NCBI GenBank assembly: GCA_015654925.1
Contig: JAATFX010000124.1
Span: 1 to 64,000, forward strand
Length of the DNA stretch: 64,000 nt
Reading direction: 5' to 3'
DNA from: Enterobacterales bacterium
GTDB taxonomy: Bacteria; Pseudomonadota; Gammaproteobacteria; Enterobacterales; Enterobacteriaceae
In this document: positions 54,304 to 62,674 of the stretch, piece after piece
Position numbering within the stretch: the first letter of the stretch is position 1
Layout: every line of letters begins with the position of its first letter
Translations under genes and position numbers: made by a program
Notes under the pieces: model-generated
Told to the model about the DNA's origin: nothing
The model's database searches: none
The model's input: the letters and a program-made list of their open reading frames with translations, nothing else

Positions 54304-55265
54304 AGGCGGTAAGATTATACGGTATCGGCGATATCCGTACCGAAGAGATGCCGTTACCCCGCCCCGGTCCGGGAGAGGTCAGGCTGAAAGTGCTGGCGGC
54401 CGGCATCTGCGGCTCCGATGTGCATAACCTGCGAACCGGCCAATGGATGTCCCGATCCCCCGCCACCCCGGGCCATGAATTTTGCGCCGAGGTCCTGGAA
54501 TGCGGCGATCGGGTCAGCGGTTTCGCCCCCGGCGATCGGGTGGTGGCCGATTCCCGCGTATGGTGCGGCCGCTGCCCGGCCTGTGAACGAAACGACTTTA
54601 ATCTATGCGACCAGTTGGGTTTTGTCGGCGAGGTCTGCGACGGCGGGTTCGCCGAGCAAGCGGTGCTGCCGGCCCGCAACCTGATCAAGGTTGCCGCGGA
54701 TCTACCGCCGGCCATTGCGGCGTTAAGCGAACCGCTGGGGGTCGCGCTGCGGGCGGTTAACCAGTTGGCCCCCGCCCCGTCCGCCGCCGTGCGGGTCACC
54801 GGCGGCGGCACCATCGGCGGGCTGGCGGCCCTGCTGCTGCATGCCGTGCACGGCTGCCGGGTACAGCTTATCGAACCGAACGCGCAGCGCTATGATCTGA
54901 TAGCGCGCATCGTGCCCCTGGCCGAACCGGGCGAATTCAGCCTGGCGGTTGAAGCCACCGGCGTGGCCAGCGTACTCAATGCGCTGGTAAACGGCATCAC
55001 GCCGGGCGGGCGTATCGCCTCGGTGGGTATTTTCCATGGCGACGTGACGCTGAACGTTAACCGCCTGGTGGAACGCGAGCTGTCGCTGGTGGGGTGCAGC
55101 GTGTTTCGCGACGAGCAGCGCCAGGCCATTGGCTTATTGCCCGGCCTGATGGCGCCGCTTATGACCATCAGCAGTCCGCCCATCGGCCTCGACGCGGTGC
55201 CGGCGGCGTTCGCCACCCTGCTGGCCGGAAACAGTCCGTTCCTGAAAACGCTGATTGTTCCATGA
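54300..55265 (+). CDS. Zinc-containing alcohol dehydrogenase
   Basis: A 321-aa medium-chain dehydrogenase. The catalytic zinc region is AAGICGSDVHNLRTG and PATPGHEFCAEVLE; the structural zinc cysteines lie in CGRCPACERNDFNLC. The nucleotide motif is TGGGTIGGLAAL, a modified GxGxxG. It is about 20 residues shorter than usual, with the loss in the cofactor domain after IEPNAQRYDLI. It is fourth of the catabolic genes downstream of the importer and presumably oxidises a secondary alcohol of the same substrate or a product. Confidence 0.87.
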   Translation: MKAVRLYGIGDIRTEEMPLPRPGPGEVRLKVLAAGICGSDVHNLRTGQWMSRSPATPGHEFCAEVLECGDRVSGFAPGDRVVADSRVWCGRCPACERNDFNLCDQLGFVGEVCDGGFAEQAVLPARNLIKVAADLPPAIAALSEPLGVALRAVNQLAPAPSAAVRVTGGGTIGGLAALLLHAVHGCRVQLIEPNAQRYDLIARIVPLAEPGEFSLAVEATGVASVLNALVNGITPGGRIASVGIFHGDVTLNVNRLVERELSLVGCSVFRDEQRQAIGLLPGLMAPLMTISSPPIGLDAVPAAFATLLAGNSPFLKTLIVP

Positions 55266-55292
55266 AGCGATCGAACCCTGAAAGGAGATGAT

Positions 55293-56060
55293 ATGACCCC
55301 GGCACTCCCCGCCTTCTCCCTGGAAGGAAAAACCGCGCTGATCACCGGCGCGTCCCGCGGTATCGGTTTTACCCTCGCACGGGGGCTGGCGCAGGCCGGG
55401 GCCACGGTGGTCGCCGCCGGACGCGACGCCGCGACTCTCGACGACGCCGTTAGCCAGCTGAAGCGCTGGGATGGCGGCGCCAGCGGCCTGCTGCTGGATG
55501 TCAGCCGGGGCGAAAGCATTACCCGCGCCTTTGGCCGCTTCGAGCACGCGCCGCTGGATATCCTGATCAATAACGCCGGGACCGAACAGGTCTGCCCTTC
55601 CCTTGACGTGGACGAGGCGTTATGGCGGCGCATCGTGGATACCAACCTGAAGGGGGCGTTTTTCTGCGCGCAGGCGGCGGCGCGGCTGATGGTCGGCCGC
55701 CATGGCGGCTCGATGATCAATATTTGTTCCCTGACCAGCCGGGTCGGCGTGCCCGGCGCCGCGGCCTACGGCGCCTCCAAATCGGGACTGGTGGGACTGA
55801 CCCATACCCTGAGCACCGAATGGGCCGGACGCGGCATTCGCGTCAACGGCATCGGGCCGGGCTATTTCAGCACCGACCTGACCCAGGTGTTTTACCAGGA
55901 CCCGCAGTGGCGCGACGCGATGCTGGGCAAGATACCGCTGGGCCGTTTCGGCGAACTGGATGATTTGATCGGCGCGGCGGTATTCCTCAGTTCCGATGCC
56001 GCACGCTACATCACCGGCCAGGTGCTCTACATCGACGGCGGTTATCTGGCGTCCGTCTGA
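55293..56060 (+). CDS. Short-chain dehydrogenase/reductase of the taurine-type importer operon
   Basis: A 255-aa classical SDR with TGASRGIGFTLA, NNAG, catalytic YGASKSG and the C-terminal GQVLYIDGGYLASV. AGGAGA lies six bases before the ATG. It is the last gene of the operon starting at 49052. It resembles gluconate 5-dehydrogenase-like SDRs, but the substrate is not readable. Confidence 0.88.
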   Translation: MTPALPAFSLEGKTALITGASRGIGFTLARGLAQAGATVVAAGRDAATLDDAVSQLKRWDGGASGLLLDVSRGESITRAFGRFEHAPLDILINNAGTEQVCPSLDVDEALWRRIVDTNLKGAFFCAQAAARLMVGRHGGSMINICSLTSRVGVPGAAAYGASKSGLVGLTHTLSTEWAGRGIRVNGIGPGYFSTDLTQVFYQDPQWRDAMLGKIPLGRFGELDDLIGAAVFLSSDAARYITGQVLYIDGGYLASV

Positions 56061-56111
56061 CGCCAAGATTGCTTAACGGCGGGCGGCAGCCGTCCGGACA
56101 CATCAAGGAAT

Positions 56112-56139
56112 GCGACCGATATCCGTTCCGCCCGGTCGC
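56112..56139. repeat. Inverted repeat between two convergent genes
   Basis: Arms GCGACCG and CGGTCGC flank 14 bases in the spacer between the SDR and the hydroxyacid oxidase genes. No T-run follows on either strand, so any terminator role is doubtful. Confidence 0.3.
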
Positions 56140-56220
56140 CTCCATGGCCGTTGGGATGTTTCCTGGGGTTAGTACAGTCTGGCGCGGGTGAAGGCAGCCG
56201 CAGGTGTTCGCCTGGTATCG

Positions 56221-57363
56221 TCAGGTATCGCGCCGGCGGAGCAAATGCGGTCCCAGTTCGGCCAGGCTGCGGCAACCGAGCTGTGCCAGGGTGCGATCGA
56301 TTTCCTGCGTCAGCACGCTTATCGCCCGGGCCACCCCGGCCTCGCCGTCCACCGCCGCCGCATAAAGCATCGGCCGGCCGACCAACACCGCGTTGGCCCC
56401 CAGCGCCAGCGCCTTGATGATATCGGTGCCGCGCCGGATGCCGCCGTCGATCAGAATCCTGGCCTGCGGGCCGCACGCCTGCCTGACGGCGGGCAGCAGC
56501 GCCAGCGGGCTGGCGCTGCCGTCCAGCTGGCGCCCGCCGTGATTGGACAACATCAAACCGTCCGCCCCCAGCGCCATGGCCGCCTGGGCGTCCTCGACGG
56601 CCATAATCCCTTTCACATACAATTGGCCCCGCCATAACGACCTGATCCACGCCAGGGTTTGCCAATTCAGCGCATCATCCATCTGCTGGGCAAAATAGGT
56701 CGCCCCGCCCACCCCGCGCTGGTATTGCGGCGGAAGATAGGGGCGCAGGTTGCCGAAGCCCGGCATGCCGCCGGGCGCCAGCGTACGCAATACCCAGCCG
56801 GGATGGCGCGCCACGTTCAGATAACTGGCCAGGGACAGTTTCATCGGTTTGCGGTAATAGCGCTTATCGCGCTCGCGGTTGCCGAAATGAACGGCGTCCA
56901 CCGATACCACCAGGTTGGTGCAACCCGCCGCCCTGGCGCGGCGCAGCAAATCGACGGTCACCCGGCGGTCTTTAAGGACGTACAATTGAAACCAATGCGC
57001 CCCGCCGCCCCCGTCGGCCATGTCCTCCAGCGACGCGGTGGACACGGTGCTTTGTATCCAGGCGATACCGGCGCGCGCGGCCGCCCGGGCCAGCATCCGA
57101 TCCGCCCCGTGGCGCAACATGCCGTTATAGCCGGTAGGCGCAATCAGCAACGGCGCGGCCAGCACGGTATCGCCCAGCCGTACGGCAAGGCTGCGGACGC
57201 TGGCATCCTTGAGCACCGGCGCGACGAACTGCCAGCGGGCGAACGCCGCGCGGTTATCCGCCAGGGTCTGCTCATCGTCCGCCCCGCCGTCGACGTAATC
57301 AAAGGCAAAAGCCGGCAAAACGCGCCTGGCCCGCCGGCGATAATCTTCCAGATTCACGATCAT
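56221..57363 (-). CDS. FMN-dependent alpha-hydroxy acid oxidase/dehydrogenase (LldD family)
   Basis: A 380-aa flavoenzyme of the L-lactate dehydrogenase / glycolate oxidase family. The FMN and catalytic motifs read APTGYNGMLRHGAD, the active-site GADGLMLSNHGGRQLDG with the catalytic His, and ILIDGGIRRGTDIIKALALGA. It oxidises an L-2-hydroxy acid to a 2-oxo acid. It is divergent from the HutC-like regulator, and a perfect copy of the operator lies 60 bases before its start. It therefore belongs to the same regulon as the importer operon, probably handling a hydroxy acid made by the HisD-like enzyme. Confidence 0.9.
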   Translation of the reverse strand: MIVNLEDYRRRARRVLPAFAFDYVDGGADDEQTLADNRAAFARWQFVAPVLKDASVRSLAVRLGDTVLAAPLLIAPTGYNGMLRHGADRMLARAAARAGIAWIQSTVSTASLEDMADGGGGAHWFQLYVLKDRRVTVDLLRRARAAGCTNLVVSVDAVHFGNRERDKRYYRKPMKLSLASYLNVARHPGWVLRTLAPGGMPGFGNLRPYLPPQYQRGVGGATYFAQQMDDALNWQTLAWIRSLWRGQLYVKGIMAVEDAQAAMALGADGLMLSNHGGRQLDGSASPLALLPAVRQACGPQARILIDGGIRRGTDIIKALALGANAVLVGRPMLYAAAVDGEAGVARAISVLTQEIDRTLAQLGCRSLAELGPHLLRRRDT

Positions 57364-57422
57364 CTCGATACCCTATTTAGAACACGCCGCGGACGCGGCC
57401 ATGGCGTCTGGCGCGGTATTTG

Positions 57423-57436
57423 CTTGTATATACAAG
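57423..57436. promoter_or_regulatory. HutC-like operator B
   Basis: Second perfect copy of CTTGTATATACAAG, 59 bases before the hydroxyacid oxidase start codon on the minus strand. It is well placed to block or overlap that promoter. Confidence 0.8.
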
Positions 57437-57615
57437 TAATGCAATGACTATGCCATATCGGGCGGCGATTTTCACCAGGCGCCGCCGGCGATAGCCGCCG
57501 GCCGCGGACAAGCGCAGCGCGCGTTTCCCCTTGCCGGGGCAGCAACCGCACCGGCTTTGTGCAGGCATGATGCGGGTAGACAGCATTCGTGTAGACAGGA
57601 TAGCTCCGCCTGGTG

Positions 57616-57629
57616 CTTGTATATACATC
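57616..57629. promoter_or_regulatory. HutC-like operator C (imperfect)
   Basis: CTTGTATATACATC matches the palindrome at 12 of 14 positions and lies 53 bases before the regulator's start. It is probably the autoregulatory site. Confidence 0.65.
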
Positions 57630-57682
57630 TACAATTGTTACCAGTACACTAAACTTAACGTTGAAAGTGATGAGGTGGCGGG

Positions 57683-58438
57683 ATGACCGGGCCGACAAAG
57701 ATTACGCAATTGACCGAATCGATGGGGGTACAACCGGCGCCGCTGTATCAGCGGGTAAAACAGGCCATTATCAGCCAGATCGCCAACGGCGCCTGGAAAC
57801 CCAACCAGCGCATTCCCTCCGAAAACCAGCTGGTGGATGAACTGGGCGTAAGCCGCATGACGATTAACCGCGCGCTGCGCGAGCTCGCCAGCGAAGGCTA
57901 TCTGCTGCGGATGCAGGGGGTGGGGACCTATGTTGCCGAACTGAAAGTCCATACCACGATTATGGAAGTGCATAATATCTCGGACGAGATCGCCGGCCGG
58001 GGCCATGCGCATACCAGCAAAGTGGTAACGCTCAGCGCCGCGCCCGCGGATGACGCGCTGGCGCAGACCTTTGCGATTACCCCCGGGGAACATCTGTTTC
58101 ACTCCCTGATAGTGCATTATGAAAACGCCATCCCGGTCCAGTTGGAAGAGCGCTGGGTCAATCCCGCCATGGCGCCGGATTATTTGTTGCAGGATTACGT
58201 TCGACAAACCCCCTATATCTATCTTAACCAGGCCGCGCCGCTCACGTCCGGCGAGCATATTATCGAAGCCGTGGCGCCCACGGCCGCGCAATGCAAGCTG
58301 TTGGCCATCAAGAAAAGCGATCCGTGCCTGCTGATCAGCCGCCATACCCGGCACCAGAATACGCTGGTTACCTATACCAAACTGCTGTATCCCGGCGCGC
58401 GCCATCAATTACACGGCAGTTTTATCCGGCATGGCTAA
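57683..58438 (+). CDS. GntR-family regulator with UTRA domain (HutC-like)
   Basis: A 251-aa regulator. The GntR winged helix reads ENQLVDELGVSRMTINRAL and EGYLLRMQGVGTYVAE. A UTRA effector domain follows from about residue 90 (ITPGEHLFHSLIVHYEN). HutC-type proteins bind CTTGTATxTACAAG-like sites and release them when a small carboxylate binds. Exactly such sites lie before this gene, the divergent oxidase and the importer operon, so it most likely represses all three. The effector is probably an intermediate of that pathway and not urocanate, since no hut genes are near. GAGG lies seven bases before the ATG. Confidence 0.92.
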   Translation: MTGPTKITQLTESMGVQPAPLYQRVKQAIISQIANGAWKPNQRIPSENQLVDELGVSRMTINRALRELASEGYLLRMQGVGTYVAELKVHTTIMEVHNISDEIAGRGHAHTSKVVTLSAAPADDALAQTFAITPGEHLFHSLIVHYENAIPVQLEERWVNPAMAPDYLLQDYVRQTPYIYLNQAAPLTSGEHIIEAVAPTAAQCKLLAIKKSDPCLLISRHTRHQNTLVTYTKLLYPGARHQLHGSFIRHG

Positions 58439-58535
58439 TTCCCATCAACCGGGACCATGATGCCTACATCCAGTTGATTATATGGAGCGTGCCGTGCCCG
58501 CTGTCCGGCTATTTAACCGAGCGTAGTCTCCGCGG

Positions 58536-59183
58536 CTAAAGCGCCTTGCGCAAGGTGATGTTGATGCGGTGCGGCCCGACCAGCGAATGGTAGCCCTCTT
58601 TGACCGGCAGGATGCCATGGAAACACAGCCGCGACGGGCCGCCCCATACCACCACATCGCCGTGCGCCAGCGGAATGCGCTGCGTTTTGTCGCCGCGCTG
58701 AAATCCCCCGAACTGGAACACCGCCGGCAGGCCGAGCGACACCGACACAATCGGCGATCCGAAATCATGCTCATCTTTATCCTGATGCAGCGACAGCTTG
58801 CTGCCCGGATCGTAGCGGTTCATCAGGCAGGAGTCGGGCACAAACGGCGCGAAACCCGCCTGCTGCGCCGCTTCGTCCGCCAGCGCCATTAAGATATCGG
58901 GGATGGGCGGCCAGCGTTTGCCGCTTTGCGCGTCCCGTTCCGAATAGCGATAGCCGCGGCGATCGCTGGTCCAGCCGTTGCCGCACCAGCTCATCGCCAC
59001 CGACATGGTGTAACCCCCCGGCGTAGTCATGTGCCGCCACGGCACCCGGGCGATCACGCCGTTCACCGCCGCCAGCAGTTCCGGCCCGTGATTGCGCACA
59101 AATCCGTGCATCACCACCGCCCCCGGGGCGATTTGTTCACGCCACGGCGCGGGCATGGCGTCTTCAAAAAGATCGATGGTCAT
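58536..59183 (-). CDS. alkB: DNA/RNA demethylase AlkB
   Basis: Fe(II)/2-oxoglutarate dioxygenase that repairs 1-methyladenine and 3-methylcytosine. It has 215 aa, like E. coli AlkB. Visible are the iron ligands in HQDKDEHDFGSPIVS (HxD) and the late HGDVVVWGG region, and the 2-oxoglutarate arginines near RINITLRKAL. The ATG at 59183 has AGGGG six bases upstream and gives the standard N-terminus MTIDLFED; the 20-codon upstream extension was rejected. It appears monocistronic, without ada beside it. Confidence 0.93.
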   Translation of the reverse strand: MTIDLFEDAMPAPWREQIAPGAVVMHGFVRNHGPELLAAVNGVIARVPWRHMTTPGGYTMSVAMSWCGNGWTSDRRGYRYSERDAQSGKRWPPIPDILMALADEAAQQAGFAPFVPDSCLMNRYDPGSKLSLHQDKDEHDFGSPIVSVSLGLPAVFQFGGFQRGDKTQRIPLAHGDVVVWGGPSRLCFHGILPVKEGYHSLVGPHRINITLRKAL

Positions 59184-59317
59184 AGCAACCCCTGTATAGG
59201 CATACAGTTTTATTTTAGCTATTCGGCGCCGATTGTCCAGCATGCGACGCGCCGCAGCGGGCGGATAAGTTAAACCGCCTGGGGGAATAAGGGGAAATGC
59301 CGGTCCGGACCCGGCGT

Positions 59318-60094
59318 TTATCTTCTGGAGGCGCTGCCCGCCAGCAGCAGTTTAGCGGGCAGTTGGCTCAGTTGCTCCACCGCTTCCGCGCTCAGGCCGT
59401 TATCGGTAACGATATCGGTGAGTTCCGCGAGCTGCATGGCGCAAAACAGCGAATAAGCGCCGTATTTGCTGCTATCGGCCAGCAGGATGCGCCGCGCCGC
59501 ATGGGCGGCCAGATCCGCTTTAAGCGCGGACTTATCTTCCGTGGGGGTGGTGACGCCTTTCTCCATGCTCCAGGAGTTGCAGCTGATAAACGCGACGTCC
59601 GGGTAGATTTTGCGCAGCATCAGGCGGCCGTGCTCGCCGATGCACGATTGGCTGGTATCATCGATACGCCCGCCGGTCACGGTGACTTCGATTTGCTTGA
59701 ATTCGGATAAAAACAGCGCGATATGCAGGTCCGAGGTGATGACCCGCAGCGGCAAATGCGTCAGGTGGCGCGCCAGCTCCAGCATGGTGGTGCCGGCATC
59801 CAGCACCACCGCGTCCCCGGCGCGCACGTAGCTCGACGCCAGTTCGGCAATCGCCTGTTTTTCCATGAGATTGCGCTGCTGTTTTTCGTTGGTGGTCGGC
59901 TGGAAAGGGATAAACCGGTTGAGCGTGACGCCGCCATGGGTGCGGCTGATAACCCCCTGCTCGTCGAGTTTGATCAGATCGCGGCGGATGGTGGCCGGCG
60001 AGGCGGCAATCGCCGCGACCAACTGTTCCACGGTAACCAGATTATGGCTTTTAAGGAAATCCATAATCTGATCCAAACGACTTTGTCCTGTCAT
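59318..60094 (-). CDS. DeoR/GlpR-family transcriptional regulator
   Basis: A 258-aa repressor with a DeoR N-terminal helix-turn-helix ([19 protein letters not shown], then [12 protein letters not shown]) and a sugar-phosphate-sensing C-terminal domain ([20 protein letters not shown]). It lies 54 bases after the pdxA2-type gene on the same strand, as the likely regulator of the four-carbon acid sugar genes. The effector is probably a phosphorylated intermediate made by the DUF1537 kinase. Confidence 0.9.
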   Translation of the reverse strand: MTGQSRLDQIMDFLKSHNLVTVEQLVAAIAASPATIRRDLIKLDEQGVISRTHGGVTLNRFIPFQPTTNEKQQRNLMEKQAIAELASSYVRAGDAVVLDAGTTMLELARHLTHLPLRVITSDLHIALFLSEFKQIEVTVTGGRIDDTSQSCIGEHGRLMLRKIYPDVAFISCNSWSMEKGVTTPTEDKSALKADLAAHAARRILLADSSKYGAYSLFCAMQLAELTDIVTDNGLSAEAVEQLSQLPAKLLLAGSASRR

Positions 60095-60148
60095 AGTGTC
60101 CGTTTAATGATATGGGTTAACGCGATATTCATTAACTCTGGCCGCGCA

Positions 60149-61129
60149 TCAGGCCAACTGCATGGCTAATTTTATTGATATCGCCATGCTGTCAGACTTG
60201 GCCTTGCCTGTCCAGGCAATATCAAACGCCGTGCCGTGATCGGCCGAAGTGCGGATAAAAGGCAGCCCGGCGGTAATATTAACACCGTCATAAAACCCCA
60301 GCAATTTCAGCGGAATGTGCCCCTGATCGTGATACATCGCCACCACCATGTCATATTGCCCTTCATAGGTTTGCAAGAACACGGTATCGGGCGGGCAGGC
60401 GCCGGCCACGTCCAGTCCTTTGGCGCGCATGGCGGCCACCGCCGGATTGACGATATTAATCTCCTCATCGCCAAACAGGCCGTGTTCGCCGGCGTGCGGA
60501 TTAACCCCGGCCACCGCGATGCGCGGATGGCTGAAACCGACGCGTTTAAGAAAAGTATCCGCCATCCGGATCACCGTTTCTATGCGCTCGCGGCTCAGGG
60601 TGTCCAGGAATTTGCGCAAGGCGATATGAGTGGAGACATGAATCACCTTTAGCCGATCGGTATACAGCACCATGGCATAATCGCGGCTATGGGTCAGCTT
60701 GGCCAGCAGTTCGGTATGGCCCGGATAAATATGGCCGGCGGCGTGCAGCGCCTCCTTATTGAGCGGCGCCGTGGCTATCGCCTGCACCTCCCCCGCCAGC
60801 GCCAGCTCCGCGGCGCGCTTCACGCAGCGATAGGCCAGATCCCCCGCCTGCGCCTGCACGACGCCGGGTTTGAGTTCCTCCGGGTCTTGCAGCGGCTCAT
60901 CGATAACATTAATTACGCCGGGGGCGAAATACGCTTCATCGGGGCGGCTGATAATCTTGAGCTCGGCGGGAGGCGTGATGCCCAACGCCAGAATGCGCCG
61001 CAGGGTAAACGCGCACCCCACCACCACCACCGGCGCAGCGGAAAATTCGCCTTCGGCCAATGCCTTGATAATAATTTCCGGCCCGATACCCGCCGGATCT
61101 CCCATAGTTACTGCAATAATTTTAGTCAC
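60149..61129 (-). CDS. pdxA2: PdxA2-type 4-phospho-hydroxyacid dehydrogenase
   Basis: A 326-aa member of the PdxA family with MGDPAGIGPEIIIKAL at the start, metal ligands in YPGHTELLAKLTHSRDY and in MYHDQGHIPLKLLGF. In D-threonate and related pathways, PdxA2 oxidises and decarboxylates 4-phospho-threonate to dihydroxyacetone phosphate, after phosphorylation by the DUF1537 kinase. Start GTG 61129 has GAGGAG seven bases upstream and overlaps the kinase stop by eight bases (GTGACTAA). The neighbour kinase makes the catabolic PdxA2 role much more likely than pyridoxine synthesis. Confidence 0.88.
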   Translation of the reverse strand: MTKIIAVTMGDPAGIGPEIIIKALAEGEFSAAPVVVVGCAFTLRRILALGITPPAELKIISRPDEAYFAPGVINVIDEPLQDPEELKPGVVQAQAGDLAYRCVKRAAELALAGEVQAIATAPLNKEALHAAGHIYPGHTELLAKLTHSRDYAMVLYTDRLKVIHVSTHIALRKFLDTLSRERIETVIRMADTFLKRVGFSHPRIAVAGVNPHAGEHGLFGDEEINIVNPAVAAMRAKGLDVAGACPPDTVFLQTYEGQYDMVVAMYHDQGHIPLKLLGFYDGVNITAGLPFIRTSADHGTAFDIAWTGKAKSDSMAISIKLAMQLA

Positions 61130-62438
61130 GCGGCATCTCCTCAATAAAACGTATAATGTCTGATAGCGTGGTTTCGCTGCCGAAACCTCCCGCTTTGGTC
61201 ATAACCGGCATCTTCCCCGCCACGCCGCCCAATAAACGGCCGTAGGGCACGCAGGAGGCGATTTGCCCCCCGATCGAAAAACCGGTGGCCCCAAGTTCGC
61301 TCGCCACGGCGATGGCGACATCGCCGCCGCTCAGATAGAGCCCGCCGAGGGTTTTCCCATCACTGGTTTGCCCATCAATGGCTTGCCGGTCGATAATCCG
61401 CCGCGTTAACCGGCCGAGCATCAGGCAAATCCCCTCCCCCAACTGCTGGCGGCTGACGCCGTTTTGCCGGCAAAAATCCTCTATCCGCCGGCGCTGGCCG
61501 CCGTCCTGGCAGGTGCTGATCACGCAATGCCGGCCCTGGGCCAATACGGCGCCGACGGTGGCGGCGCATTGGTCGATAAATAACGTCTGGTCCCGGCCGA
61601 ATACGCGCAATACATCGATATCCACCCGTTGGGCCGAGGTGTGGCCAAGGGCATGATCGATTTGCCGCCGGGCGACCTCGCTCATTGAACCAATAACCGC
61701 CAGCAACGGCGGCGGCGGGGTAAAACACAAGTCCCGCGCCAACTGCTCGATCAGGCCTGCCGACCCCACCAGCAGCGGCTTGAAAGGCAATTGCGGCAAT
61801 ACCGCGGCGATCCGGCGCAAATCCTCGTCGGCGACGGCGTCGAGCACCGCCAGCCGGCATCCCTGCTCCGCCAGGGCGGCCAGCCGCAGCGCCAGTCCGC
61901 CGCCGCGCACCGCCGCCAGATCCAGTTGCGCCAGCGGCAGGGCGCTTTGCTGCTTGATGCGTTCGGCGATGGATGACGTGGCTACCGGGGTTTTCGGATC
62001 GCTGGCGAACTCGGTATCAGTCAATAATTGGCCGTGGATTTCGCACTGGCCACGGCGGGTCACCCGGCCCATGGCGGGGGTCGCCGCGGCGATAATGGCC
62101 AGCGGCGCGTCCGCGGCAGTCAGCGCCGCTTCTATTTCGGCCCCCAGGTTGCCGCGCAGGGTGGAATCTATCTTCTTATATATCCAGCCGGCAGGGGCAG
62201 CGGCGCGCCATTGCCGCACCGCATCCCCCACCCGTTCCGCCGCCTGCGCCGCCGGCAATGCGCGGCTATCGGTGCTGATGACCCAGGCATCGGCCCGGCC
62301 GCCGGCGGGGAAGCGGCTATTCAAGAACAGCACGTTGACCCGCGCCCCGTGGCGGGTCAGGCCGACGCCGGCGTCATTCGCACCGGTAAAATCATCGGCA
62401 ATCACCAGAATTTCTGCTTGCTGTTGCCTGGGCGGCAT
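61122..62438 (-). CDS. Four-carbon acid sugar kinase (DUF1537 / DtnK-OtnK family)
   Basis: A 438-aa kinase with the N-terminal signature VIADDFTGANDAGVGLTRHG, KIDSTLRGNLGAEIEAAL near residue 90, and a C-terminal nucleotide-binding half (LYLSGGDVAIAVASELGATG). Family members phosphorylate D-threonate, L-threonate, D-erythronate or similar acids at the 4-position. It is the first gene of the operon with pdxA2 and the DeoR regulator. AAGGA lies eight bases upstream. Confidence 0.9.
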   Translation of the reverse strand: MPPRQQQAEILVIADDFTGANDAGVGLTRHGARVNVLFLNSRFPAGGRADAWVISTDSRALPAAQAAERVGDAVRQWRAAAPAGWIYKKIDSTLRGNLGAEIEAALTAADAPLAIIAAATPAMGRVTRRGQCEIHGQLLTDTEFASDPKTPVATSSIAERIKQQSALPLAQLDLAAVRGGGLALRLAALAEQGCRLAVLDAVADEDLRRIAAVLPQLPFKPLLVGSAGLIEQLARDLCFTPPPPLLAVIGSMSEVARRQIDHALGHTSAQRVDIDVLRVFGRDQTLFIDQCAATVGAVLAQGRHCVISTCQDGGQRRRIEDFCRQNGVSRQQLGEGICLMLGRLTRRIIDRQAIDGQTSDGKTLGGLYLSGGDVAIAVASELGATGFSIGGQIASCVPYGRLLGGVAGKMPVMTKAGGFGSETTLSDIIRFIEEMPRD

Positions 62439-62492
62439 ACTTTTTCCTTGTGTCGGTATCGGATGGCGATCAAATGAGATTACGATTATATT

Positions 62493-62508
62493 TAATCACA
62501 CTTGATTA
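62493..62508. promoter_or_regulatory. Candidate operator between the kinase and iron alcohol dehydrogenase genes
   Basis: Arms TAATCA and TGATTA around four bases, 55 bases before the kinase start. It may be a target of the DeoR regulator. Weak evidence: short arms and a single copy. Confidence 0.35.
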
Positions 62509-62510
62509 TC

Positions 62511-62526
62511 TGTGAGCAACTTCAAA
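62511..62526. promoter_or_regulatory. Candidate CRP site in the divergent region
   Basis: TGTGAGCAACTTCAAA matches TGTGA-N6-TCACA at nine of ten consensus positions. It sits between two divergent catabolic promoters, where CRP commonly acts. Visual match only. Confidence 0.45.
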
Positions 62527-62674
62527 TTATCTTAAGCGTAATTATCTTATAAAATAGCCCATGAGCGGTTTTTATGTGACGCATCGTGATTGAATTTACG
62601 CAATTGGTCTTGACAACGGTCAGAATAACACCCTTCCGGCCGCCACATGCATATAGAGAGGTAAGGCAAGCGAG

